DNA from: a bacterium
Lineage (GTDB): Bacteria; Patescibacteriota; Gracilibacteria; UBA1369; LOWO2-01-FULL-3
Reading direction: 5' to 3'
Assembly: GCA_027622635.1 (NCBI GenBank)
Contig: JAQBYK010000006.1
Span: 1 to 19,438, forward strand
DNA length: 19,438 bases
Both the position numbers and the translations under genes were made by a program. Positions 7,216-15,476 of this stretch are shown piece by piece; position 1 is the first letter of the stretch; every line of letters begins with the position of its first letter. The notes beneath the pieces were generated by a model. It had not been told where the DNA came from, did not search any database, and saw only the letters and a list, made by a program, of their open reading frames with translations.

Positions 7216-7221
7216 GTTGAT

Positions 7222-8409
7222 ATGACTAATTATGCAAGTTCCATTATGGACGAGCTCCTCGAGGATGCAACTGATATAAAGTTGCCTGTTCCCGGTTTCC
7301 TTGTAGACGGTGTTGTTGTGGCTGTAATGAAAAACAAGGTGCTCGTAGATCTTGGCGGCATGGCTACCGGTATTATTGCAGGTCAAGAGACCCAGGATAG
7401 CTCTGATACAATCAAAACTCTGAAAGAAGGAGACACCGTGTCTTCATACATCCTGGAAGAAGAAAACGAGGATGGATTGGTTGTTTTGTCGCTTAGAAAA
7501 GCAAGTCAGCAAAAGACCTGGAATAAGTTTTTAAGTGCACATGAAAGTGGTGAATCGATAACTGTTTCAGCTAACGAAGCTAATAAGGGCGGCCTTCTAC
7601 TTAATGTAGATGGAATTAAGGGGTTTATTCCTGTTTCTCAGCTTGCTCCACTTCACTATCCAAGGGTTAATGGAGCGGATAGTGCTCAAATTCTAACGAG
7701 GCTACAAAAACTTATAGGTCTTCCTCTGCTTGTCAAAATCATTAATTTAGACAGAGAAAGCGGTAAGTTGATTCTTTCGGAGAGAGCTGCCGAATCGGAG
7801 AAGCGAAAAGGATCACTGGAAAAACTTGATGTCGGTCAAAAATTGCTTGGTAAAATCAGTGGTATAGTGAATTTCGGTATATTTGTTACCTTCAATGGTT
7901 TGGAAGGGTTGGTTCATATTTCAGAAATAGCCTGGGGGCATGTAAAAGATCCAAACGACTATGGAAAGCTTGGTGATGAAGTTGAAGTTTTAGTTATAGG
8001 TAAGGAAAAAGATAAGATAAGTCTTTCGATGAAACGTCTTGTTCCTGATCCATGGGTTGATGCCACTAAAAAGTATAAGGTTGGAACAGTGGTAAATGGC
8101 GAAGTAAATCGAATCACTCCTTTTGGAGCCTTTGTTAAATTGGATGAGGAAATTAATGGGTTAATTCACATTAGCGAGATAGCTCCTGAGGGCGATGGTG
8201 ATCCCGCTGAAACTTTAAATGTTGGCGACAAAATTAAGGCTAAAATCATTGCTATAGATCCTGATGATCATAGGGTTGGTCTTTCTATCAAGTCTCTTGA
8301 CGAAAAGCCTAAAAAAGCCAAGAAGGATGAAGAAGCTTTAGAGGAATCTGACAAGGCTTCTGCAGAACCAGAAGAAGCTGAAGAGGAATCTGACAAGGAT
8401 AGTGAATAG
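7222..8409 (+). CDS. rpsA: Ribosomal protein S1 (four S1 domains)
   Basis: 395 residues from the preferred start. Four S1 RNA-binding domains span about 24-95, 103-189, 203-273 and 286-360. Domains 3 and 4 are the most canonical (GKISGIVNFGIFVTF...GLVHISEIAWG and GEVNRITPFGAFVKL...GLIHISEIAPEG); 1 and 2 are diverged, as expected for ribosome-binding domains. A Lys then Glu/Asp-rich tail (361-395) includes a 16-bp direct repeat at 8341 and 8383. In the S1 family this protein binds mRNA at the 30S subunit; the four-domain form resembles that of actinobacteria and firmicutes rather than the six-domain E. coli protein. A GTG at 7180 would add 14 residues (MKLIFFKRSCYIVD) unlike S1 and inside the likely promoter, so I chose the ATG at 7222. 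The helicase gene follows 28 bp after the stop. Confidence 0.9.
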   Translation: MTNYASSIMDELLEDATDIKLPVPGFLVDGVVVAVMKNKVLVDLGGMATGIIAGQETQDSSDTIKTLKEGDTVSSYILEEENEDGLVVLSLRKASQQKTWNKFLSAHESGESITVSANEANKGGLLLNVDGIKGFIPVSQLAPLHYPRVNGADSAQILTRLQKLIGLPLLVKIINLDRESGKLILSERAAESEKRKGSLEKLDVGQKLLGKISGIVNFGIFVTFNGLEGLVHISEIAWGHVKDPNDYGKLGDEVEVLVIGKEKDKISLSMKRLVPDPWVDATKKYKVGTVVNGEVNRITPFGAFVKLDEEINGLIHISEIAPEGDGDPAETLNVGDKIKAKIIAIDPDDHRVGLSIKSLDEKPKKAKKDEEALEESDKASAEPEEAEEESDKDSE

Positions 8410-8417
8410 TTCTTATT

Positions 8418-8428
8418 TGGTATAGAAT
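8418..8428 (+). promoter_or_regulatory. Weak -10-like sequence before the helicase-nuclease gene
   Basis: TGG-TATAGA (8418-8426) overlapping TAGAAT (8423-8428) lies 9-11 nt before the ATG at 8438. No good -35 is present, and read-through from rpsA 28 bp upstream is equally likely. Confidence 0.25.
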
Positions 8429-8437
8429 GGTTCCGCT

Positions 8438-11230
8438 ATGGAATTGAATTCAAATCAAAAAGAAGCTGTCTTGCACGATAAGGGCCCCATTCTTATAATC
8501 GCAGGAGCCGGTACAGGTAAAACCCGTGTAATTACTTCGCGGATTCTTGAATTAATTAATTCCGGTAAAGCCTCGGCAACTGAAATTCTTGCACTTACAT
8601 TTACTGATAAGGCCGCAAATGAAATGGTGGAACGAGTTGACCTTGAGATGCCACTTGGTTATGAGGAGTTAAATATAAAAACTTTTCACTCATTTTCCGA
8701 GCATATAATTAGGGAGTCCGGTCTCGAGATTGGGATTGATCCCGGATATAAGGTACTTGATCAGGTTGATCAGTGGTTTTTCTTTAAGAAGCATCTTTTT
8801 GAATTTGAGCTTGATTACTATAGGCCACTTGGAAATCCGAACCGATTTATTTATTCACTCCTTAATCACTTTTCTAAGCTTAAGGATGAGCTAATTGATG
8901 CTGATGATTACATTAAGTTCAGTGAAAAATTAAGTGGTGAGGACTTTGATAAGATGCAAGAAATCGCTAAGACCTATAAGGTCTACCAGGATCTTTTGAT
9001 TGAAAATAATTATCTGGATTTTGCGGATCTATGCTATTACGCCAATCACCTTTTGGATAAAAGGGCATCTGTTTTGAAAAAGTATCAGGAACAATTCAAA
9101 TATATACTTGTGGACGAATTTCAGGATACAAATTATGCTCAATTTCAGCTGGTTTTAAAATTATCCAGAGAACACGGGAATCTTTGTGTTGTTGGAGATG
9201 ATGACCAAAGTATATACAAATGGCGTGGAGCAAGTTTGAGTAATATTCTTCAGTTTGAGAAGCACTTTCCCGGTACGAAGAAAATCGTTTTGTCTGATAA
9301 TTATAGAAGTTCCCAGAGCATTTTGGATTGTTCTTATACGCTTATTCAGGGAAACAATCCGGATCGCCTGGAACTTAAGCTTGGATTGAATAAGAAGCTA
9401 AAATGCCATAGCGAGGATGATAGACCTGTGGAGGTTAATCATTTTCCGGACTTTATGCAGGAGAGTTCTTTTGTGGCTGAGAAAATTAAGGATCTCCATG
9501 ACAGCAATGGAGTTGAATTTGAGAATTTTGCTATTTTGGTTCGGGCTAATCAACAAACGCATCCCTTTATTGATGAGTTGAAGCGTCTTGGTATCCCCTT
9601 CCAAGTGAAAAATCCCAAAGGTTTGTTTGCGCTTGATGAAATCAAGGATTTGATCGCCGTGGTTAGGATGGTTGCTAACCCAAATGATGATATCAGCTTG
9701 CTTCGTATACTTAAAATGGATGTTTTTGATATCCAAATGTCCGAAATCCTGAAGCATCTAAACAAGTATAAATCTCATCTGTTTAATGTCCCGGAAAATC
9801 CTGAAAATTCTTTGCCCGGCCTGGAGGATGGGATTTCAAAAATACACTCTATACTTGTTGATTTAATTGAATTTTCTAAAAATCACAGTGTTGGTCTGGT
9901 TATTAACGAATTCCTTAACCAATCCGGTTATTTGCATTATCTTACTTCCGGTGAGCATTTTGAAGTGCTTGATAATATCAATGAATTTGCCCGTCAGGTA
10001 TCCAAATTTGAGAAGGAGAATGAGAATAGTTCCGTACTTGATTTTGTTAATTATTTAGATTTGCTTGAAGAGGCTAATGCTGTTTTTGCAGTTGATAGTT
10101 TTGCTGACAGGAACTCTGTACAAATTCTTACAAGCCATGGAGCCAAGGGTCTTGAATTTGATTATGTATTTGTCGCAAACGCAGTTAATCACCGCTTCCC
10201 AAGTACGCGTAGAAGTGACCCCTTTGATGTTCCGGAGGATTTAACGAATGAAATATATCCCGAGGGCGACTTTCATGTACAGGAAGAACGTAGGCTTTTC
10301 TATGTTGCAATGACTCGTGCCAGGAAGCAGCTATTTATAACCTATAGTGACCAGTATGAGGGCAAGAAGAAGTGGAATGTATCTCCTTTTGTTCAAGAGG
10401 TGCTTGAGTGTTCTTCTGCGAAAATTGTTGAGCATGAAGTTGCTGAAGATGCCGTTAAGCGCCTGCAAGTCTTCAAAGAACCAAATAAGCCGATATTTGA
10501 ATTGCCAAGCTTCAGCAAGAAGCGTTTAAGTTATTCCCAGTTTGATACCTTTAAAAGTTGTCCACTAAAGTATAATTACAGATACCTTATGGGCGTACCT
10601 GTCCCCCCCGCTCACGCTGCAAATTTTGGAAGTACAATTCACAATACTCTGAATCAGTTTTATAAGGTTCTAAAGTCCAATAAGCCTGTTAGTATAGAGG
10701 TATTGTCTGAGTTGTATGAAAATAACTGGATTCCTGAGGGATATGAAAGTGCCGAACACGAAAAAGTCAGAAAGGAGAAAGGGTGGGAGGTTTTGAAGTT
10801 GTATTATGATAATAATTGCGATCCCTGGATCATTCCTTCTTTTTTGGAAAAGCCCTTCAATTTGAAAATTGGCGATTACTGGATTAGTGGTCGTATAGAT
10901 CGTATTGATAGGCTCGCTGATGGGACTTTTGAGGTCATAGATTATAAAACCGGCCGCTCTAAGAACTCCGGTAATTTATCCAAGGATTTGCAATTGTCTA
11001 TTTATGCCCTGGCCTGTAGAGATATTTTGAATTTATCTATCTCAAAACTTAGCCTGTATTTTTTAGAGGAAAATGAAAAATTCTCAACATCAAGGTCTGA
11101 TGAATTCTTAAATTCTCTACCTGACGAAATCTCCGCTTTGATAAAGGAAATAGAAGCATCTGAATTCCATGCCACCCCCGGTTTCCATTGCGGCTTTTGC
11201 GATTTCAGACTAATATGCCCGGCAGTTTAA
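8438..11230 (+). CDS. UvrD/AddA-like SF1A helicase fused to Fe-S PD-(D/E)XK nuclease
   Basis: A 930-residue two-part enzyme. Residues 1-640 are an SF1A helicase: motif I AGAGTGKT (22-29), motif II VDEFQD (225-230), motif III GDDDQSIYKWRGA (253-265), motif IV SDNYRS (286-291), motif V SHGAKGLEFD (566-575) and motif VI RRLFYVAMTRARK (618-630). Residues 697-930 are a RecB/AddB-type nuclease: YSQFDTFKSC (C708), H735 (GSTIHNTL), D821/D824 (GRIDRID), and E832, D835, K837 (FEVIDYKTG). The final CGFCDFRLIC supplies C918, C921 and C927; with C708 these match the 4Fe-4S cluster of AddB and Cas4-like nucleases. Likely role: unwinding and trimming DNA ends for recombination repair, working upstream of RuvB-type steps. 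It is shorter than AddA (about 1,200) and longer than UvrD (about 720). Its stop overlaps the convergent gene by 4 bp. No AddB or RecC partner is visible. Confidence 0.93.
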   Translation: MELNSNQKEAVLHDKGPILIIAGAGTGKTRVITSRILELINSGKASATEILALTFTDKAANEMVERVDLEMPLGYEELNIKTFHSFSEHIIRESGLEIGIDPGYKVLDQVDQWFFFKKHLFEFELDYYRPLGNPNRFIYSLLNHFSKLKDELIDADDYIKFSEKLSGEDFDKMQEIAKTYKVYQDLLIENNYLDFADLCYYANHLLDKRASVLKKYQEQFKYILVDEFQDTNYAQFQLVLKLSREHGNLCVVGDDDQSIYKWRGASLSNILQFEKHFPGTKKIVLSDNYRSSQSILDCSYTLIQGNNPDRLELKLGLNKKLKCHSEDDRPVEVNHFPDFMQESSFVAEKIKDLHDSNGVEFENFAILVRANQQTHPFIDELKRLGIPFQVKNPKGLFALDEIKDLIAVVRMVANPNDDISLLRILKMDVFDIQMSEILKHLNKYKSHLFNVPENPENSLPGLEDGISKIHSILVDLIEFSKNHSVGLVINEFLNQSGYLHYLTSGEHFEVLDNINEFARQVSKFEKENENSSVLDFVNYLDLLEEANAVFAVDSFADRNSVQILTSHGAKGLEFDYVFVANAVNHRFPSTRRSDPFDVPEDLTNEIYPEGDFHVQEERRLFYVAMTRARKQLFITYSDQYEGKKKWNVSPFVQEVLECSSAKIVEHEVAEDAVKRLQVFKEPNKPIFELPSFSKKRLSYSQFDTFKSCPLKYNYRYLMGVPVPPAHAANFGSTIHNTLNQFYKVLKSNKPVSIEVLSELYENNWIPEGYESAEHEKVRKEKGWEVLKLYYDNNCDPWIIPSFLEKPFNLKIGDYWISGRIDRIDRLADGTFEVIDYKTGRSKNSGNLSKDLQLSIYALACRDILNLSISKLSLYFLEENEKFSTSRSDEFLNSLPDEISALIKEIEASEFHATPGFHCGFCDFRLICPAV

Positions 11231-11745
11231 AGGAAGAATTGTACGATTACTTCGTTATTGTCTTCATGCTCTTCCTTGATATTATTTTCGGTATCTATCA
11301 CTCCCTTGATTCTTCCCTGGTTCCCATATTGATACATTGGTTTGGAAATCGGATAAATGAAATTGAACGAATCTCCGGGATTCATGAAAGTATATGAATC
11401 TATATTTGAGAATATTTCTATAAATTCACCCGGATTTGTTTCAAGAAGGATCGCGTATTTAAATTGTGATTCTCCATCTATTATACCCGGCCCAAGATTT
11501 TCAATTGTTACATTTATACTGAGATCTCCTCCTTCATTTTCAGGCGGCATTACCTGTATATTTGTAGTAAGATCCGGTTTTAAAAATTGGTCTACGAGAT
11601 TGTTGTCGCCTATTTGTGCTTTTTCTTCACTCGCTTTTAGTTGCCCCTTAAACAAGTTTGTGTTGCCCATTTGAGACACAAATGCTCCTACGATTAGTAC
11701 CGAAACCAGTAGGACCGTTACCAGAGTTTGTTTGTGTACATTCAT
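11227..11745 (-). CDS. Membrane-anchored or secreted CARDB-like protein
   Basis: 172 residues. A hydrophobic N-terminal segment (about 7-24) after MNVHKQ looks like a signal anchor or an uncleaved signal peptide; no lipobox Cys follows it. Residues 57-170 look like a CARDB-type Ig-like module: KPDLTTNIQVMPP opening, INVTIENLGPG in the middle, and the closing motif GVIDTENNIKEEHEDNNE with the acidic NN turn typical of the family. CARDB modules are extracellular and adhesion-related; no binding partner can be read from the sequence. The gene follows rmuC by 9 bp on the minus strand but has its own good promoter-like sequence. Its TAA shares bases with the helicase-nuclease stop (11227-11230), leaving no room for a terminator between the convergent genes. 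Confidence 0.7.
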   Translation of the reverse strand: MNVHKQTLVTVLLVSVLIVGAFVSQMGNTNLFKGQLKASEEKAQIGDNNLVDQFLKPDLTTNIQVMPPENEGGDLSINVTIENLGPGIIDGESQFKYAILLETNPGEFIEIFSNIDSYTFMNPGDSFNFIYPISKPMYQYGNQGRIKGVIDTENNIKEEHEDNNEVIVQFFL

Positions 11746-11751
11746 ATTTAC

Positions 11752-11780
11752 ATTTTATGCTTCAAGTTTTGGCTTGTCTA
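11752..11780 (-). promoter_or_regulatory. Candidate leaderless promoter for the CARDB-like gene
   Basis: Read on the minus strand: TAGACA (11780-11775; 5 of 6 to TTGACA), a 17-bp spacer, TAAAAT (11757-11752; 5 of 6 to TATAAT), then 6 nt to the ATG. The -10 begins at the rmuC stop codon. This is the best-matching promoter in the window, and its geometry leaves no 5' leader. Confidence 0.5.
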
Positions 11781-12840
11781 CAAAAACCACCTCCGCCTTT
11801 CCCCCCTCTTCACCATCTGTAATTTTGAATATGTCCTTATCGATTTTGTCAAATTCTTTATATGCGGAATTATACATGTTGACTGTTGTTCCAAGATTAT
11901 TCCCCATCTTTTGCATGTATGTTTCATAGCTTCCGATATGTCGTCCAAGGTTTTGTATGTTTTTCTTAATTTTTTCCATTGATTCTTCCATTTTTATACT
12001 TTTTAGACCCTGTAAGACTGTTTGAAGATAAGCAAAGAATGATGTCGGAGATACGATAATCACATGTTTTTTAAAGGCGTATTCGATCAAATCGTGGCTG
12101 TTAACGTTTATATTTCCGACTTTGTATACCAGGAGGTTATAGTAAATTCCTTCGGCCGGTATAAACATAAAAGCAAAGTCTGTTGTATTCTCATCAGGTC
12201 TTATGTATTTGGCCGTTTCATCTATTCGGTTTTTTATATCGCCCTTAAATTCCTTCTCTAAAACTTCTTTCCTCCTATCATCTTTCTCTTCCATTATTTT
12301 GTTGTATTTTTCGAGTGAAAACTTGGCGTCTATCGGAATTATCTTCTTTTTAAAAAAAATCGCCGCGTCTACAATTTCTCCATTTTTGAACTTGTATTGA
12401 GTTTCGTATTGATTTGGCTGGAGTACATGGCCCAGCATTGTTTCCAGGAAATATTCTCCCAAAATCCCCCTCTGCTTGGGATTTTTTAGAATGCTTTCAA
12501 GACTTTGAAGTTTATCGGAAAAATTTAAAACCTGCTTGTTTGTTTCTTTTACCGATGACAGTTCATGAGTTATCTCTTTGATCATTTTCGCACTTTCGCT
12601 GAACTGCTTTTGCATTGTACTTGATGAAACTTCAAGTCCTTTTGAAAGTCTTTCCTGTATTTTATCCAGTCTATTTTGAACTTCTTTGCGATCTTCATTC
12701 CCTGATTCCCTGAGTTCTTTGCGAAGTGCCTCAATGTATTCAAATAGCATATCACTGTTTCCCTCCGGCTTCTGGCGATATATCAAAAACATGACAGCTC
12801 CCAGGATGGCTATTAGAACTACACTTATCAAAATTTCCAT
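11755..12840 (-). CDS. rmuC: RmuC-family DNA recombination nuclease
   Basis: 361 residues: an N-terminal membrane anchor (about 3-20), a long coiled coil (about 30-120), then the RmuC domain. Diagnostic features are the RGILGEYFLETML motif (124-136) and the PD-(D/E)XK-like core GEIVDAAIFF...PIDAKF, with D158 and D171-x-K173. The segments TTDFAFMFIPAEGIYY (219-234) and VIIVSPTSFFAYLQTV (260-275) are also conserved in the family. RmuC is linked to limiting recombination at inverted repeats in E. coli; its exact biochemical role is less settled. The protein is shorter than E. coli RmuC (about 475), mainly in the coiled coil and tail. It is transcribed away from infB and is probably co-transcribed with the CARDB-like gene. 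A short AGGA lies 3 nt before the ATG, too close to act as a normal Shine-Dalgarno. Confidence 0.93.
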   Translation of the reverse strand: MEILISVVLIAILGAVMFLIYRQKPEGNSDMLFEYIEALRKELRESGNEDRKEVQNRLDKIQERLSKGLEVSSSTMQKQFSESAKMIKEITHELSSVKETNKQVLNFSDKLQSLESILKNPKQRGILGEYFLETMLGHVLQPNQYETQYKFKNGEIVDAAIFFKKKIIPIDAKFSLEKYNKIMEEKDDRRKEVLEKEFKGDIKNRIDETAKYIRPDENTTDFAFMFIPAEGIYYNLLVYKVGNINVNSHDLIEYAFKKHVIIVSPTSFFAYLQTVLQGLKSIKMEESMEKIKKNIQNLGRHIGSYETYMQKMGNNLGTTVNMYNSAYKEFDKIDKDIFKITDGEEGGKAEVVFVDKPKLEA

Positions 12841-12856
12841 AGTCCTATTTTTACTG

Positions 12857-12862
12857 ATTATA
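12857..12862 (-). promoter_or_regulatory. Candidate rmuC -10 box
   Basis: A perfect TATAAT on the minus strand lies 16 nt before the rmuC ATG, giving a predicted leader of about 10 nt. No -35 is recognisable. It is bracketed by a 6-bp inverted repeat, CCTATT (12844-12849) and AATAGG (12874-12879). Confidence 0.35.
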
Positions 12863-12912
12863 TTGATTATTTCAATAGGCTTTTACTCCTTTACAACCTA
12901 TGCCTTTTTCCG

Positions 12913-12941
12913 TAGACTGCTTATGCTTTTCATTGTATTAA
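12913..12941 (+). promoter_or_regulatory. Candidate leaderless infB promoter
   Basis: TAGACT (12913-12918; 4 of 6 to TTGACA), a 17-bp spacer and TATTAA (12936-12941; 4 of 6 to TATAAT), followed by 6 nt and the infB ATG. It occupies the infB side of the 107-bp divergent rmuC-infB intergenic region. Confidence 0.35.
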
Positions 12942-12947
12942 GCCATT

Positions 12948-15053
12948 ATGTCAACTAAAATCGCTGATTTAGCGGAAAAACTCGATCTATCGACCAAACA
13001 ACTCAAGGAAAAAATTCTTGAATTGGGTTTTGAGTTGGCTCCAAAAGCAAGAACCGTGGATGATGATGTTGCCGAGCTAATATTTGAAGAATTATCGGAT
13101 AGCGACTCGTCTGATGAATCACCTGCTGATAAAGGCGATATCGCTGAGATTTATGATGAAATTATTGCCGAAGAAAGAGAAAGAGAAATTGTAAAAAGCC
13201 AGAGAAAGAAGACCGCCGGGAGGGATACAAAGAAAAAAGTCACTCATGTTGATACTGTTGTAGACACCAGTAAGGCTGTTGCCATTCCTGCCGCAATTAC
13301 AGTTAAGGAGTTTGCTGAGAAAACCGGATTAAATGCAGCGAAGATAATTGGCGAGTTGATGAAAAATGGCATTTTGGCAAATATCAATCAGCAGATTGAT
13401 TTTGATACGGCGCAAGTTTTGGCTGAGGATTTAGGAATTAAGGTCAAGCGAATACGTGAAATTGCCGGTGCCGAAGAGCTTATGTCCGGTGATATTTCAA
13501 ACCTGGTTAAGGAAGATGATGCTCTTTTGCTTGAAGAGAGGCCTCCCGTAGTCGTTGTAATGGGACATGTTGATCATGGTAAAACCCAGCTCCTGGATGC
13601 CATACGAGAGACTGACGTTGTTGCAAAGGAATCCGGAGGAATAACTCAGCACATAGGTGCTTACCAAGTTGAAAAGAAGGGCAAATTGATTACTTTTTTA
13701 GATACCCCGGGGCATGAAGCGTTTACCTCCATGAGAGCTCGCGGAGCTAAGGTTACGGACATCGCTATTTTGGTTGTTGCCGCTGATGAAGGAGTTAAGC
13801 CCCAGACAATTGAGGCTATCAATCATGCCAAGGATGCCGGTGTGCCTATCATCGTTGCCATAAACAAAATGGACAAGCCTGAAGCCAACCCTGAAAAAGT
13901 TAAGGGAGAACTTGCTGAACATGATCTTCAGGCGGAGGATTGGGGTGGCAATACCGTGATGGTAAATGTTTCCGCACTTAAAGGAGATGGAATTGATGCA
14001 CTTCTTGATATGATACTTCTGACTGCTGAAATGGAAGAGCTAAAGTCTAATCCTAATCGTGAAGCAATTGGCACTGTTATTGAGGCACATTTGGACCAAA
14101 ATCTTGGTCCGGTCGCTACTGTTTTGGTAAATACAGGGACACTTAAAGTTATGAATAGCGTTATAATTGGAAATACGTATGGTCGTATTAAACTTATGCA
14201 TGATCACAATGGCAAAAGTGTTAAAACCGCAGGGCCATCAACTCCGGTGCTTATTGCTGGCCTGAATGTTACTCCGAAGAGTGGAGATATTCTTCAGGTA
14301 GTTAAAAGCGAAAAGATAGCCCGTGAACGTGCTGAAGAGATTGGCCTTATAAACAAGAAAGAAACTATGGATCAGCTTTCTGCAACCAATCAAGTTATTT
14401 CTCAGGTCAAATCTGAAAAAATTCTAAAACTTATTGTAAAGGCCGATGCCAAAGGTTCACTTGAGGCAATCAAACAATCAATTGCAAGGATTAAGGATGA
14501 GGAGGTTGCTATAAAAATGATTCATACAGGTGTCGGAACTGTAACCGAGTCTGATGTTATGATGGCTTCTGCCAGTAAAGGCCTGATTATCGCCTTTCAT
14601 ACTGATTTTGATTCTCCAAATGTGGCTAAAACTGCCGAACGTGAAAATGTTGAGGTGAAAAAGTACACAGTAATTTATGATTTAATTGAGAATATAAAGG
14701 CTATTTTAAGTGGCTTACTTGAGCCTGAAGTTATTGAATCTGTAATTGGTAGGGCTGAGGTCAAGCAGATATTCCTGACTAAGAAGAAGGAAATGATTAT
14801 TGGTGCGAGAGTACTTACCGGTAAGCTTAAGGATAAGGCAAAATTGAGAATTATTCGTGGTGTTACCGAGGAAGACCAGGACAATATAGTTGGTAATGGA
14901 GAAATTGACACTTTGAGGAAAGTCGAGGCTAAGGTTAAAGAGATTAATGAAGGAAATGAGTGTGGAATTAAATTTGTTGGCGATCCGATTGTTGAAGTTG
15001 GGGATATACTTGAGGCGGTAGAAATATCAGAAAAAATCCGTACGATTGCTTAG
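12948..15053 (+). CDS. infB: Translation initiation factor IF-2
   Basis: IF-2 brings initiator tRNA to the 30S subunit and promotes subunit joining by GTP hydrolysis. Two IF2_N-type modules occur (about 3-50 and 115-168), separated by a charged linker. The GTPase domain has G1 GHVDHGKT (206-213), G2 GGITQHIGAY (230-239), G3 DTPGHEAF (252-259), G4 NKMD (306-309) and G5 SAL (342-344); the residue after G1 is Gln where Ser or Thr is usual. Domains II, III and IV follow, ending in the fMet-tRNA-binding C2 domain (about 605-700). At 701 residues it is a short-form IF-2. It is divergent from rmuC and followed after 2 bp by the cupin gene, so an infB-cupin-rmlB transcript is likely. In a genome that may use leaderless mRNAs, the IF-2 level would matter, since IF-2 is known to favour initiation on them. 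Confidence 0.97.
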   Translation: MSTKIADLAEKLDLSTKQLKEKILELGFELAPKARTVDDDVAELIFEELSDSDSSDESPADKGDIAEIYDEIIAEEREREIVKSQRKKTAGRDTKKKVTHVDTVVDTSKAVAIPAAITVKEFAEKTGLNAAKIIGELMKNGILANINQQIDFDTAQVLAEDLGIKVKRIREIAGAEELMSGDISNLVKEDDALLLEERPPVVVVMGHVDHGKTQLLDAIRETDVVAKESGGITQHIGAYQVEKKGKLITFLDTPGHEAFTSMRARGAKVTDIAILVVAADEGVKPQTIEAINHAKDAGVPIIVAINKMDKPEANPEKVKGELAEHDLQAEDWGGNTVMVNVSALKGDGIDALLDMILLTAEMEELKSNPNREAIGTVIEAHLDQNLGPVATVLVNTGTLKVMNSVIIGNTYGRIKLMHDHNGKSVKTAGPSTPVLIAGLNVTPKSGDILQVVKSEKIARERAEEIGLINKKETMDQLSATNQVISQVKSEKILKLIVKADAKGSLEAIKQSIARIKDEEVAIKMIHTGVGTVTESDVMMASASKGLIIAFHTDFDSPNVAKTAERENVEVKKYTVIYDLIENIKAILSGLLEPEVIESVIGRAEVKQIFLTKKKEMIIGARVLTGKLKDKAKLRIIRGVTEEDQDNIVGNGEIDTLRKVEAKVKEINEGNECGIKFVGDPIVEVGDILEAVEISEKIRTIA

Positions 15054-15055
15054 AT

Positions 15056-15469
15056 ATGGAAAAGTTAAAGAAAATAAAGCTTGAAAGCTTTCAAGATCAT
15101 AGAGGTGTTTTAACACCTATTGAGATTAAGGATTACATCGATTGGCCTGTTAAACGGGTTTATTTTTTGACAGATGTTGTGGAAGCGCGTGGTGGACATG
15201 CCGTAAGGAGTGAGAAGAAAATGTATGTGTGTCAGAAGGGCAGAATCAGAGCACGGTTTCATGATGGAGTAGAGTGGCATGAGTTTGGACTCGAAGGACC
15301 TAGCGATGCGATATTAATGAATGAAATGTGTTTTCGCGACTTCTATGATTTTTCTCCCGACGCTGTACTTATGGCTATCTCTTCGGTAAACTACGTTCCT
15401 GAAGATTACATCTACGATTTGGAGGAATTTAAGAGAGAAGTAGCCGGTACGAACTCTCAATCTAATTAA
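15056..15469 (+). CDS. FdtA/QdtA-like cupin (dTDP-sugar 3,4-ketoisomerase family, WxcM C-terminal type)
   Basis: A 137-residue single-domain cupin. Family features: DHRGVLTPIE (14-23), PVKRVYFLTDV (31-41), RGGHA (45-49), CQKGRIRARFHDGVEWHEFGL (59-79), FRDFYDFSPDAVLMAISSVNY (93-113) and the C-terminal PEDYIYDLEEFKREV. In FdtA and QdtA this fold isomerises dTDP-4-keto-6-deoxyglucose, the RmlB product, to a 3-keto sugar. Two conserved spots differ: the usual HAH is HAV (H48, V50), and the WHE before the DFS motif is replaced by CFRDFYDFS. Activity may therefore be altered or lost. The position directly before rmlB (7-bp gap) supports a dTDP-sugar role. It starts 2 bp after infB. A WxcM-like acyl- or amino-sugar pathway member is an alternative; it is not RmlC, being too short and lacking that family's motifs. 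Confidence 0.75.
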   Translation: MEKLKKIKLESFQDHRGVLTPIEIKDYIDWPVKRVYFLTDVVEARGGHAVRSEKKMYVCQKGRIRARFHDGVEWHEFGLEGPSDAILMNEMCFRDFYDFSPDAVLMAISSVNYVPEDYIYDLEEFKREVAGTNSQSN

Positions 15470-15476
15470 TGCGATT

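Noticed and set aside
7180..7221. GTG start adding 14 residues to S1
   Set aside because: The extension is unlike S1 N-termini and would put the extended -10 inside the gene; the ATG at 7222 fits better.
11188..11397. Small plus-strand gene after the helicase-nuclease
   Set aside because: It overlaps the end of one gene and is antisense to the CARDB-like gene; no initiation signal or recognisable protein.
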